From positions 1 through 29,955 of the forward strand of contig SFMP01000213.1 of assembly GCA_004554395.1 (NCBI GenBank): a DNA stretch of 29,955 bases, in the 5' to 3' direction. This document shows, in pieces, positions 6,720 to 14,666 of this stretch; the first letter of the stretch is position 1, and every line of letters starts with the position of its first letter. The DNA is from Myxococcales bacterium (GTDB lineage: Bacteria > Myxococcota_A > Bradymonadia > UBA4248). Below the pieces are notes generated by a model. It was given only the letters and a program-made list of their open reading frames with translations, did not search any database and was not told where the DNA came from. The position numbers and the translations under genes were made by a program.

Positions 6720-8801
6720 ATGACACGCGACACAGCATTATTAAGTGAAGGGATTTTTTCGGCACTCAGCCAAGAGGAGCTCGCAGAGCTCTCGCAATGC
6801 ATGACCGTCGAAACGCACAAAGCAGAAGATTCCCTGCGATTCCAACGTGGATTTAACGTGCTCTTGAGCGGAGAAGTGAGCGTTTTGCGCGAGAATGCCG
6901 AGATCGGCCAACTCCAACCCGGCGATGGTTTTGGCGATTGGGGTCTTTGGGGATGGATGCAATCGCGCGTCAGTCTCCGAGCCGATACCGACATACGCGT
7001 CGGCATCTTCGACGAAACGCGCCTAGCGCAAGCGATTGCCAAACATCCGACGGCAATCTTGCGCGTACTTCGCAATTTTTCGCGTCTCATGGATGCGCAT
7101 CTCGAAGATCTATCGACGGCGCTTCTCGAGGCGTTCCATGCCTCGGCTGGCGGTGCCTCGAGGAGTGTTCACGTCGTCGTCGACGGCGTCGAAAAGAACG
7201 TCCACATGGGAACGCCGCTTTCGGCGCTCTTGCCCAATTCGATCAACGGAACCCCCGTCGTATCGGCACTTTTCAATCACAAACACATCAGTCTCAATCG
7301 CCCACTCTATACGTCGGGCGTCGCCGAGCCGCTCACGCGCGACGGTCTCGAAGGGCGCATGATTTATCGCGCTAGCCTCTCGCTTTTGGCACTCGAAGCC
7401 GCGCATCGAATCGATCCGAAGATCAAATTGCGCATCGGTCCGAGCCTCGGATTTGCCTATCTCTTCGAAATCGACGATATCGCCGGTCACGACGTCGCCA
7501 CCCTAGCGACGAAACTCAACGACGAAATGCGCAAGATGGTCGCCGAAGACGTCGTCTTCCGTCGCGACTACTGCTCGCTCGACGAAGCCAAAATCCGCCT
7601 CATCGAACAAGGTTGGGAAAACGCCGTCAAATTGCTACGAAAATCGCGAAACGCCTCGATTGCCCTCGTCTCATGTGGCGAACTCCAAGCTATCGAAATC
7701 GTCCCGCTCGTCGCCTCGGCTGGCATCCTCGACCACTTCTGCGTCGCCGCCAATGGCGACGAAATGCTCCTCTACTTCGATTCGACCAACATCGAAGAAG
7801 CCCAAAAACGCAATCTCCACCCGAGCATCCTCGCCAAACAACACGACACATGGCTCAATGGCATCGGGCTCACGAGCGTCGGCGCTTTCAACGATTTCTG
7901 CATCAGCGGCGAAGTCTCCCGCATCATCCGCGTCAGCGAAGGGTTTCACGAAAAACGCATCAGCCAACTCGCCGATATGATCGTCAACGCGCCAAAGCGC
8001 GTCAAAGTCGTCTGCATCGCCGGTCCCTCGTCTTCGGGCAAAACGACGTTCCTCAAACGACTCTCGATTCAGCTCCAAGTCGTCGGGCTCACGCCCAAAT
8101 GCATCTCGCTCGACGATTACTACGTCGACCGCGAACTGACCGTGCGCGACGAGAACGGCGAATACGATTTCGAAGCATTCGAAGCCCTCAACGTCGAACT
8201 GCTCCACGATCAATTGCACGCACTCATCAGCGGCGAAGAAATCAACATTTCGCGCTACGATTTCTCGACGGGCAAAAGCCACCCCAACGGCGGTCAACGC
8301 ATGCGCCTCGGCGATTCCGACATCTTACTGCTGGAGGGCATTCACGGGCTCAATCCGCGCATGCCTTTCGATCAAAGCGATGGCGTCTTCCGCATCTTCA
8401 TCAATCCGCTCACATCGCTACAGCTCGATAACGCCAGCCGAGTCAGCGCCTCCGACATCCGCCTCATCCGACGCATCGTCCGCGACCGCCACACGCGTTC
8501 CATCACCGCCGCCGACAACATCATGCGATGGCCCTCGGTCCGACGCGGCGAACTCAAGCACATCTTCCCCTACCAAACCCACGCCGACGCCGTTTTCAAT
8601 ACTTCACTTGTCTACGAGCTTTCCGTGCTCAAAGTTTATGCCGAGCGATATTTGCTCGAGGTCGACGAAGATCACCCCGCGCAAACCGTCGCCTTCCGAT
8701 TGCGAAAACTGCTCGACAGATTCGTCACCATCTACCCCGAAAACGTCCCCCAAACTTCGCTCTTGCGCGAATTTATCGGCGGCTCTTGCTTCGAATACTA
8801 A
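6720..8801 (+). CDS. Uridine-kinase-like P-loop nucleoside kinase with N-terminal cNMP-binding-like domain
   Basis: A 693-residue multidomain protein. Residues about 5-125 look like a cyclic-nucleotide-binding beta barrel (LLSGEVSVLRENAEIGQL, then GDGFGDWGLWG). About 147-235 resembles a TGS-like domain and is followed by a region like the second additional domain of threonyl-tRNA synthetase. The C-terminal third is a uridine kinase/phosphoribulokinase fold: Walker A GPSSSGKTTF at about 435, SLDDYYVDR, YDFEAFEALN and LLLEGIHGLNP. It therefore probably phosphorylates a nucleoside or similar small molecule, possibly gated by the N-terminal domain; both substrate and ligand are unknown. I prefer the ATG at 6720 (AGAGG 5 bases upstream) to that at 6672, whose spacing to a Shine-Dalgarno-like sequence is too short. 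Confidence 0.85.
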   Translation: MTRDTALLSEGIFSALSQEELAELSQCMTVETHKAEDSLRFQRGFNVLLSGEVSVLRENAEIGQLQPGDGFGDWGLWGWMQSRVSLRADTDIRVGIFDETRLAQAIAKHPTAILRVLRNFSRLMDAHLEDLSTALLEAFHASAGGASRSVHVVVDGVEKNVHMGTPLSALLPNSINGTPVVSALFNHKHISLNRPLYTSGVAEPLTRDGLEGRMIYRASLSLLALEAAHRIDPKIKLRIGPSLGFAYLFEIDDIAGHDVATLATKLNDEMRKMVAEDVVFRRDYCSLDEAKIRLIEQGWENAVKLLRKSRNASIALVSCGELQAIEIVPLVASAGILDHFCVAANGDEMLLYFDSTNIEEAQKRNLHPSILAKQHDTWLNGIGLTSVGAFNDFCISGEVSRIIRVSEGFHEKRISQLADMIVNAPKRVKVVCIAGPSSSGKTTFLKRLSIQLQVVGLTPKCISLDDYYVDRELTVRDENGEYDFEAFEALNVELLHDQLHALISGEEINISRYDFSTGKSHPNGGQRMRLGDSDILLLEGIHGLNPRMPFDQSDGVFRIFINPLTSLQLDNASRVSASDIRLIRRIVRDRHTRSITAADNIMRWPSVRRGELKHIFPYQTHADAVFNTSLVYELSVLKVYAERYLLEVDEDHPAQTVAFRLRKLLDRFVTIYPENVPQTSLLREFIGGSCFEY

Positions 8802-8849
8802 CGTCAATCCAAAGGCGGCAAAAAAAAATCGCACAAACCGCCTATACCC

Positions 8850-8858
8850 TGTTATAAT
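8850..8858 (+). promoter_or_regulatory. Extended -10 promoter of hpf
   Basis: TGT directly followed by a perfect TATAAT at 8853-8858 is an extended -10 element. No good -35 is present (best near 8830). The start site would lie near 8865, giving a leader of about 77 bases. Confidence 0.5.
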
Positions 8859-8874
8859 AACCAATCATCGGGAC

Positions 8875-8923
8875 TGCGGCACGATGCCGCACCAGTTTAC
8901 GCACCCACTTTCGGGTCAACTGT
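8875..8923 (+). promoter_or_regulatory. Structured 5' leader of hpf: two hairpins
   Basis: First hairpin at 8875-8891: TGCGGCA pairs with TGCCGCA around a CGA loop. A second follows: CAGTT pairs with AACTG, with an inner ACCC/GGGT helix around ACTTTC. AAGGAG and the ATG at 8942 come soon after. The hairpins could influence stability or translation of the mRNA; no known riboswitch or ribosomal-protein site is recognised. Confidence 0.5.
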
Positions 8924-8941
8924 CACATAAAGGAGAAAACG

Positions 8942-9553
8942 ATGCAGATCGATATCAGCTTCCGTCATATGGAACCGTCCGACACACTACGGGATTATGC
9001 TGACGAAAAGATCCGTCGTGTGATTCGCAAACACATTCGCGACGATTTCGACGCTCAAATCACCCTTTCGGTCGAAAAATTCCGTCACATCTGCAAAATC
9101 CATTTGGTCTACAAAGGCATTGCCATCAAATGCGAAGAAAGCAGCAACGACATGTATCAATCGATCGACTTGGCCCTCGACAAACTCGAACGTCAAATCC
9201 ACCGCTTCAAAGGCAAATTGCGCGCGCATAAACCGTCACGTGCCAACGCTGCTCGCACGCTCGACGTCGCCGTCGTTGCTCTCCCCGAAGACGATATCGA
9301 CGATGAAGTCGCCGAAACGCTCGAAGCCGAATTGGCCGACGAAGCCGCTCTCGTCGAGGCCGAAGCCAAACAAGCTCGCGTCGTCAAACACGAAGCCGTC
9401 GAACTCATCGAAATGACCGTCGACGATGCCGCCATGAAACTCAGCCTCGAAGACCTCCCTGTCGTCGTCTTCATCGATGCCGATTCACACCGCACCAACA
9501 TCCTCTATCGACTCGAAGATGGCAAGTTCGGCCTCATGCCTTTCGGCCAATAA
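8942..9553 (+). CDS. hpf: Ribosome hibernation promoting factor, long form
   Basis: A 203-residue long-form HPF. The N-terminal S30AE domain covers about residues 1-97 (IDISFRHMEPSDTLRDYA at the start, the two helices ending KLERQIHRFKGKLRAHK). An acidic linker rich in Glu, Asp and Ala follows, then the C-terminal dimerisation domain at about 150-203 (DDAAMKLSLEDLPVVVFID, then RTNILYRLEDGKFGLM). Long HPF binds the 30S subunit and pairs ribosomes into inactive 100S dimers during slow growth or stress. AAGGAG lies 6 bases before the ATG. The gene has its own promoter, leader and terminator, so it forms a single transcription unit. Confidence 0.96.
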   Translation: MQIDISFRHMEPSDTLRDYADEKIRRVIRKHIRDDFDAQITLSVEKFRHICKIHLVYKGIAIKCEESSNDMYQSIDLALDKLERQIHRFKGKLRAHKPSRANAARTLDVAVVALPEDDIDDEVAETLEAELADEAALVEAEAKQARVVKHEAVELIEMTVDDAAMKLSLEDLPVVVFIDADSHRTNILYRLEDGKFGLMPFGQ

Positions 9554-9589
9554 TCGAATTTTCTTCGGATTAGCTGTCTAATCTACGAA

Positions 9590-9629
9590 CCGCATTCAGC
9601 CCACTCGCTCGAATGCGGTTTTTTTTTTT
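9590..9629 (+). terminator. Intrinsic terminator of hpf
   Basis: CCGCATTC at 9590-9597 pairs with GAATGCGG at 9611-9618, followed directly by 11 T. It lies 36 bases past the hpf stop. Confidence 0.93.
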
Positions 9630-9630
9630 C

Positions 9631-9771
9631 GCCGCCTATTGCCCCACGGGCAATACGGCGCCGGGCTCCGGCTATTGCCCTGCGGGCAATACGCCTACGC
9701 TGTTCGTCTATTGCGGCTGCGCCGCAATACGACTCACCCATGCGCCTATTGCCCCACGGGCAATACGGCGC
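9631..9771 (-). repeat. Hairpin cluster B, four type I elements
   Basis: Cores lie at 9637-9655, 9673-9691, 9709-9729 and 9747-9765. Three are TATTGCCC/GGGCAATA; the third is TATTGCGGC/GCCGCAATA, so its inner stem differs on both sides at once. One unpaired C follows each core. Outer arms are CGCC/GGCG, GGC/GCC, GTC/GAC and GCGCC/GGCGC. Orientation is opposite to cluster A. Confidence 0.88.
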
Positions 9772-9781
9772 CGACATGAAC

Positions 9782-9812
9782 AAAAAAAAAGCACAGCCAA
9801 ATGGCTGTGCTC
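9782..9812 (-). terminator. Intrinsic terminator of the Cys-rich lipoprotein gene
   Basis: Read on the minus strand, AGCACAGCC and GGCTGTGCT pair around a 4-base loop and are followed by nine T (complement of 9782-9790). It lies about 37 bases past the stop at 9849. Confidence 0.92.
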
Positions 9813-9848
9813 AAAAATGCGCTTGCAAAGCAATAATTCGAATAAATC

Positions 9849-10283
9849 TTATTTCGATTTCATATCGTTGGGCAAGCAATAGAAAGCGGCCGTTCCCTTG
9901 ATCCATTCGACGCAAGCAGCTTCTTCGGGGCACGTCGTCTTGCACGAGGCGCCAGCTGGGCAGTTCAAATAACCACCAGGAGCATCGGTGCACTTCGATT
10001 CATCGGCACCACTCTTGAGGCATTCTTCTTTGGTCGGAACGCAACGATGCGTGCAGAATGCGTTGCTATTGGAATAGATACCGCAAATCAAGCTGTCGCA
10101 GTCGAAGACGTAGTCGGCGGTGCAGGTCGCAACGTTGTTTTCGCCTTTGGGCGCACAAGCCGCTTTGTGTGCCGACGTATTCGGAATCGAGCACGGACCA
10201 TATTCTTCGGGAGAGCAGGCGCACACGCAACCGGCCAAAACCAAAAACAACCCAAGATTGCGAAGCATATTCAATTTAGACAT
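9849..10283 (-). CDS. Cysteine-rich lipoprotein, unknown function
   Basis: 144 residues with a short signal peptide and lipobox LAGC near residue 19 (MLRNLGLFLVLAGCVCAC), so it should be lipid-anchored in the envelope. I count 17 cysteines, spread over the whole mature part in patterns such as CTHRCVP and CKTTCPEEAAC. That suggests a fold held by disulfides, common in secreted or surface proteins of myxobacteria-like lineages. No catalytic motif is seen. I chose the ATG at 10283; a GTG three codons upstream is also possible. It is transcribed alone: a terminator follows and the FHA gene upstream ends 152 bases away. Confidence 0.8.
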   Translation of the reverse strand: MSKLNMLRNLGLFLVLAGCVCACSPEEYGPCSIPNTSAHKAACAPKGENNVATCTADYVFDCDSLICGIYSNSNAFCTHRCVPTKEECLKSGADESKCTDAPGGYLNCPAGASCKTTCPEEAACVEWIKGTAAFYCLPNDMKSK

Positions 10284-10435
10284 TCTCAACACCCCAATGT
10301 CGAAGAGTCAGCGACGAACGTGAAAGACACAAACGCATTAAAGCGACTCGCTATTTAACCCGATATCGCCAAATACGCAAGATAAAAGCACGATAATACA
10401 CATCTATTCCGCAAAAATATGCGGCGCATCGATAG

Positions 10436-11359
10436 CTAGAAGAGCGACTTAAACTTGAATTCCGTTCGCCCAAGGCGAATCGTATCGTTGTCGATGAGAT
10501 CGGATTTCGTGCACCGTTTTTGGTTGACGAAAGTCCCATTCATCGAGTCCAAGTCGGTGACTTGGAAGTTTCCGTTTTCGTGGCGAATCGTGCAATGTTT
10601 CGCCGATAAAAATGGGTCGGTGATGACGATATCGCAGTCGGCAGCTGTCCCGAGAATGTTTTTGCCGTCGTAGATTCGGAAATCTTCGCCTCGATGATTG
10701 CCGTTTTGCGCCACGATCCAGCCGACGACGGTGCGTTGCACGGCGTTGAGTGCATCGAGATTGAGCGCGACCGTCTTTTCGCCCGATTCTTGTGGCATGG
10801 GCATGCCAACGACGGGTTGCGGAGCCGCTGGTCCACTGCTGACTTGCCCAACGGGGGTGCCACAAAACGGGCACATATCCCAGTCGGCTTGAAGTCCAGA
10901 ACCGCAATTCATGCACGTAATCGCCATATTTTGCTGGCGTCTATTTCGTTTCCCTTTTCCCATTTTTGCCGATTCCTGTTGTTTCGCCGAAACATTTCCT
11001 ACGGGTACCATTTGCGTTCCTGGGGCATTTCCCGCGCGCGCGACGCCTGCCGCGCCACCGCCACGCGGCATTTGACCGCCTGCCGCACCACCACCTCGAG
11101 GCATCTGACCACCGGCCGCGCCTGCCGCGCCACCACCGCGTTTTTGCAGATCGGGAGCGCCGTCGGTCTTCGTACTCTTCAACCCCGTCACGCCATCTGT
11201 CGTCTTATACGCCTTCTGCTCGAGGTTCGTCATGCCACGCATCGCCTTCGCCTGTACGCGACCTATCGTCTGACGTCGTACTTGCGCCGCCATGCGGTTC
11301 TTGTAGCGATTCGCCGATGTGCGAAACATCGACGTAAACATGCGTGTAAAGAAATCCAT
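10436..11359 (-). CDS. FHA-domain protein with zinc ribbon and Gly-rich repeats
   Basis: A 307-residue protein without a signal peptide. Residues 1-60 are basic and helical. A Gly/Ala-rich stretch follows, with tandem copies of a unit like GGQMPRGGGAA. A two-CxxC zinc ribbon lies near the middle (CMNCGSGL, then CPFCG). The last 95 or so residues are an FHA domain with the expected phosphothreonine-binding elements: LGTAADCDIVI, SAKHCTIRHENG and DLDSMNGTFVN. FHA domains bind phosphothreonine, so a partner kinase is expected elsewhere in the genome. I chose the ATG at 11359 because GAGGGA lies just upstream and the promoter (11409-11437) lies inside any longer reading. The Gly-rich part is probably a flexible linker. 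Confidence 0.9.
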   Translation of the reverse strand: MDFFTRMFTSMFRTSANRYKNRMAAQVRRQTIGRVQAKAMRGMTNLEQKAYKTTDGVTGLKSTKTDGAPDLQKRGGGAAGAAGGQMPRGGGAAGGQMPRGGGAAGVARAGNAPGTQMVPVGNVSAKQQESAKMGKGKRNRRQQNMAITCMNCGSGLQADWDMCPFCGTPVGQVSSGPAAPQPVVGMPMPQESGEKTVALNLDALNAVQRTVVGWIVAQNGNHRGEDFRIYDGKNILGTAADCDIVITDPFLSAKHCTIRHENGNFQVTDLDSMNGTFVNQKRCTKSDLIDNDTIRLGRTEFKFKSLF

Positions 11360-11383
11360 TCTTCCCTCTCGTCTCCATAAGAA

Positions 11384-11404
11384 CTGGGAAAATCCAGATC
11401 CCAG
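11384..11404 (-). promoter_or_regulatory. Hairpin in the FHA gene leader
   Basis: CTGGGA and TCCCAG pair around a 9-base loop at about the predicted transcript 5' end, some 25 bases before the ATG. It may stabilise the mRNA. There is no T-run, so it is not a terminator. Confidence 0.4.
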
Positions 11405-11408
11405 CCAT

Positions 11409-11437
11409 TTTATAACACGGTTATCGCTCTCTGACAA
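11409..11437 (-). promoter_or_regulatory. Sigma70-like promoter of the FHA gene
   Basis: On the minus strand, TTGTCA (11437-11432) and TATAAA (11414-11409) are separated by 17 bases, each one mismatch from consensus. The start site would be near 11402, giving a leader of about 43 bases. It shows that the FHA gene can be expressed apart from the tonB-like gene upstream. Confidence 0.65.
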
Positions 11438-11458
11438 GTAAGTCAAACGCGCTCAAAT

Positions 11459-12976
11459 TCAATCGTCGAGCGGATTAATCGTCTCATAGACCGCTGCATC
11501 GGGGGACGACGATGGCGCCGTTTTGCCAGATCCGCTCGACGATTTGCGCGACTTGAGACCTCCGGGCAACGTCGACGGCGTGAGCCCGAGTTTCTTTTCT
11601 TGAACTTGTACGGCTTTTAAGCTGAAATCGAGCGCATCGCGCTTCGATCCCTCGTATTTGTAGACTTTGACGCCAAAAACGCCACATTGACGCCCATCGC
11701 GCCAAAACGTCCAATGAACATATCCTTTGCCATTGTTCGACCGCATTTCGTCGGGGATGGGCACTTTGGGCGACGCGTTCCAAGCGACGTGTATTGCTTC
11801 ATTGTCGTATTCTGTGATACCACTCGATCGAACCATCCGCACATCGACGACTTCGCCCCGAGCATTGATCGTTATCTCGACGACCGCCTCGAGATCGGGA
11901 TCGTTGAGACGGTTCCCAGGGCTGCGAAATACCGTATTGAGTCGCAATAAGTAATCGTGCGCCCATAATCGATGGATTTCTTTGTGCATGAGCGCCAAAT
12001 ACTCGGCGACGTCTTTTTGATGCGACAGAGAATTCCCTTGCTCGCCTTGTTTGATCACGGGGCCCGCTGGGTTGTAAGCCGCTTCGTAGCGCGATTTGGC
12101 GACGTTTGCCGCCTGAACAAAGGCGTTCACATCGCGAGCTTCGAACGTTTCGCGGGCGATTTGAGCCGACTGTTGAACGAGCGATGGCGCGAGATTCATC
12201 GGGCCTACGGCCAAGTTTTGCGGCGTCAATATCGTCCCCGTCGAAGCCGCAGATGTCGGTGCCGTAGGCGCAATCGCCTCTGTTATCGCCGCAGATTGCG
12301 GCGTTTCGGCGGGCTGCGGCGGTGCCTTCTTCTCGGGCGCCGGCTTCGATTTCTTGGGCGGCGCTGGCGCAGGCTTCGATTTCTTTGCCGGCGCTGGCTC
12401 TGGCTTCGGTTTCGGGCGTTGCGCACTCGCCGCAGCCTCTTGGTTGACCTGCGGCTTCGACGGATCGTAAACCTCAGCAGTAAATATCTCTCGCTGTTTG
12501 TGCACGATCTCGAACTGTGCCCGATATTCGCCCCCTGCCACGCCGTCTCCCGATGGCAGCCTACCCAAATACTCGCCATCGAAATACCGCGGTTCTTCGA
12601 CGATCGTCGTTTCGACGACGATTTCATACGTCCCGTCGTCGACAATCGCATCGAACTGCAACGCGTAGGGGCGACTTTCGTGCACATGACCTGCCGATAC
12701 GAAGTGCCGCCCCGTTTCATCGATTCGATACAGCGACGCCGCCGCGCCGTTGAGAAACTCGGGCTTGTGATCAAAATAAACCGTTGGCACTAGCGCTTGT
12801 GCCGGATACAGCTCGACGACTTCGTCGGGCGATGGAACCATCGCCGATACCGTGACCGACAAATCGGACTTGAGCGACCACGATATTGCTCCAAAAATCA
12901 ACACATGGATGACGATCGCCAATCCCCATGCGACGACCCATCGCTTCGGGCGCGGTTGTTTGTTCTGCGATTCCAT
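11459..12976 (-). CDS. TonB-like / AgmX-type envelope protein
   Basis: 505 residues with the layout of a TonB-type energy transducer: a short basic start, one transmembrane helix (VVAWGLAIVIHVLIFGAISW, about 13-33), a periplasmic domain of unknown type, a Pro/Lys/Ala linker (repeats such as KPAPAPPKKSKPAPEKK, about 185-225) and a C-terminal TonB-like domain (about 330-430: LEAVVEITINARGEVVDVRM, then SSGITEYDNEAIHVAW). Unlike classical TonB, about 80 residues follow that domain, ending in a Ser/Gly-rich tail. The extra N-terminal periplasmic domain and tail suggest a lineage-specific protein, closer to AgmX/PglI-like proteins of myxobacteria than to iron-uptake TonB. No exbB or exbD is in the window. 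It lies 24 bases after the YkgJ-type gene, so the two probably share a transcript. Confidence 0.8.
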   Translation of the reverse strand: MESQNKQPRPKRWVVAWGLAIVIHVLIFGAISWSLKSDLSVTVSAMVPSPDEVVELYPAQALVPTVYFDHKPEFLNGAAASLYRIDETGRHFVSAGHVHESRPYALQFDAIVDDGTYEIVVETTIVEEPRYFDGEYLGRLPSGDGVAGGEYRAQFEIVHKQREIFTAEVYDPSKPQVNQEAAASAQRPKPKPEPAPAKKSKPAPAPPKKSKPAPEKKAPPQPAETPQSAAITEAIAPTAPTSAASTGTILTPQNLAVGPMNLAPSLVQQSAQIARETFEARDVNAFVQAANVAKSRYEAAYNPAGPVIKQGEQGNSLSHQKDVAEYLALMHKEIHRLWAHDYLLRLNTVFRSPGNRLNDPDLEAVVEITINARGEVVDVRMVRSSGITEYDNEAIHVAWNASPKVPIPDEMRSNNGKGYVHWTFWRDGRQCGVFGVKVYKYEGSKRDALDFSLKAVQVQEKKLGLTPSTLPGGLKSRKSSSGSGKTAPSSSPDAAVYETINPLDD

Positions 12977-13000
12977 GCGCCTAGTGAGCCATCTTCGAAG

Positions 13001-13423
13001 TTATAGACGCGCTTTGCGCGATATCTCGGCGATCTCTTCACCGCTCCAGTGCTTGCCCTGGCCAATTCCCGGGCATCGATGCGCCGTTTCGTTCCAGTCT
13101 GCAATCGTCGATAAATTGCATCGCCAAAACGGAAAATCGCGACATTGCGACGGACGTACTTCGTAGACCGTACATCCCTTGTCGAAAAAAATACAATGAC
13201 CATCGGGAAAATCATCCCGCGCTGTATAGGAATCGCGATATGGCCACATGTATTCCCGAATGATCGTTTCGCGATCTAAATTTTTCGTCTTTCCCAAATG
13301 CTCGACGAGCTTCTCAAATTCCTCGGGATTGAAATAGACGATCCCCGGCTCACCACAACAACATTGCCCGCATTGCGTACACGAAAATTCGAGACCATCG
13401 CTCCAAAACCGTTTAATCTTCAT
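13001..13423 (-). CDS. YkgJ-family cysteine cluster protein
   Basis: 140 residues with the family signature CTQCGQCCCG near residue 15 and later cysteines at CIFFDKGC, SQC and FWRC. These conserved cysteines are thought to bind zinc or an iron-sulfur cluster (family knowledge; the metal is not proven here). Cytoplasmic, no signal peptide, normal length. The biochemical role of the family is not settled. It is fourth in the rsfS-rlmH-comF-like run, with gaps of 53 and 24 bases to its neighbours. Confidence 0.9.
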   Translation of the reverse strand: MKIKRFWSDGLEFSCTQCGQCCCGEPGIVYFNPEEFEKLVEHLGKTKNLDRETIIREYMWPYRDSYTARDDFPDGHCIFFDKGCTVYEVRPSQCRDFPFWRCNLSTIADWNETAHRCPGIGQGKHWSGEEIAEISRKARL

Positions 13424-13476
13424 GATTACTATATCACTCCGAATATTATTCTAAAGAATCGCCATCCAACCAAATC

Positions 13477-14187
13477 TCAAACTGCCGCCTCGGCGTCGCC
13501 CGTCGGCGACATCTCGGGGTGCGCAATGGCTAGCGCCAAAATCGGATGGATATCGGGCGACGCCGAGGCAAAACATTGCTCGATACAAGCCGATATCGTC
13601 GCCCCAGTCGTCAACACATCGTCGACGATGACGATTTGCGCATGCGGAATCTCCGAACGACGTTCAAATGCACCATCGAGATTCTTGAGCCGTTCGTCGT
13701 ACGACAGCTGCGCTTGGTGCGGCGTATGCCGCGTGCGCACGATGAGATTATCGGCGAGCTGTGCATCGCAACCGATCGATTGAAGTCCCTTGGCGAGTAC
13801 CGAAGCAAACGTCCAAACGGGGTCGAAGCCTCGGCTTTCGAGGCGATTGGGATGCGGCGGCACGGGGACCAAAAGTGCATGTTCTGCAATGAGTGGCTTG
13901 ATTTCTTGAATGCGATTCGACACCAATCCCATTAATGCGCATTGAGCACTATAATCTTCGTGATATTTCCATCGCGTGATGAGGTCTGAGGCGGGTCCTT
14001 CGTAGGCAAAAAAAGCAAATGCCTTATCGGCGCCACGCGGCACGACGACATGGTGTGGTTTGTCGATCGCATCGAGACAGCATTCACACACCGTCGTGGG
14101 TGATTTCGAAACGAGCCCGTCACAAGCCGCACATCGCGTCGGCCAAAACAACTCAAACAGAGCCTTGAGTGTATCGCTGATCGCCAT
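13477..14187 (-). CDS. ComF family phosphoribosyltransferase-like protein
   Basis: 236 residues, the usual length. The N-terminus has the ComF zinc finger (CAAC near 19, CECC near 34). A phosphoribosyltransferase fold follows: LLVPVPPHPNRLESRGFD in the middle and the PRPP-binding loop VIVDDVLTTGAT near residue 193. ComF proteins assist uptake or processing of transforming DNA in competent bacteria, but the family is widespread and the role outside those is unproven. It starts 10 bases after the rlmH stop, with GAGG about 9 bases upstream, so it is part of the rsfS operon. Confidence 0.93.
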   Translation of the reverse strand: MAISDTLKALFELFWPTRCAACDGLVSKSPTTVCECCLDAIDKPHHVVVPRGADKAFAFFAYEGPASDLITRWKYHEDYSAQCALMGLVSNRIQEIKPLIAEHALLVPVPPHPNRLESRGFDPVWTFASVLAKGLQSIGCDAQLADNLIVRTRHTPHQAQLSYDERLKNLDGAFERRSEIPHAQIVIVDDVLTTGATISACIEQCFASASPDIHPILALAIAHPEMSPTGDAEAAV

Positions 14188-14197
14188 CGCCTTGCCC

Positions 14198-14662
14198 TCA
14201 TTTATGATAAGGTTCTTTTTTGATGATCGTCATCGCACGATAAATCTGCTCATAGACGAGCACCCGCGCCAACTCATGCGGAAACGTCAACGGCGAAAGG
14301 CCAAACACGATATTCGCACGCTGGCGCAATACATCGTGATGCCCAAACGCCCCACCGATGGCAAACGCCATGGGGATCGACTGCGCCATGAGCCCCTCGA
14401 TGACTTGCGCAAATTGCATACTCGACATGAGCTTGCCGCGTTCGTCGAGGACGAATAAATGCGAGCCCTGCGCCACCTGCGCCATGATCTGACGCGATTC
14501 TTTTTCGCGGATCTGGAGCTCCGATAACTTCGGGCTCAGCTCGGACTTGAGCTCGACTTCTTGCAACGGCATATAGTGCTTGATGCGCCGTAGATATTCA
14601 TCGGCTGCGGCACGATACGGCGCAAAACGCATTTTGCCGATAGCGAAAAGCGTTGCTGGCAT
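14198..14662 (-). CDS. rlmH: 23S rRNA (pseudouridine1915-N3)-methyltransferase RlmH
   Basis: 154 residues, the normal RlmH length. It has the SPOUT-class knot signature: FAIGGAFGHHDVLR (SAM binding) and LSPLTFPHELARVLVYEQIYRA, ending in EPYHK. RlmH methylates pseudouridine 1915 in helix 69 of 23S rRNA on the assembled 70S ribosome. The end differs slightly from most relatives (TIIKKEPYHK, where a Gly usually precedes PYH). It begins 4 bases after the rsfS stop, the common rsfS-rlmH arrangement. Confidence 0.96.
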   Translation of the reverse strand: MPATLFAIGKMRFAPYRAAADEYLRRIKHYMPLQEVELKSELSPKLSELQIREKESRQIMAQVAQGSHLFVLDERGKLMSSMQFAQVIEGLMAQSIPMAFAIGGAFGHHDVLRQRANIVFGLSPLTFPHELARVLVYEQIYRAMTIIKKEPYHK

Positions 14663-14666
14663 AGGA

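Noticed and set aside
8811..8845. AGGCGG/CCGCCT hairpin after the kinase gene as a terminator
   Set aside because: The loop is long and A-rich and no T-run follows on either strand. Termination here is not supported.
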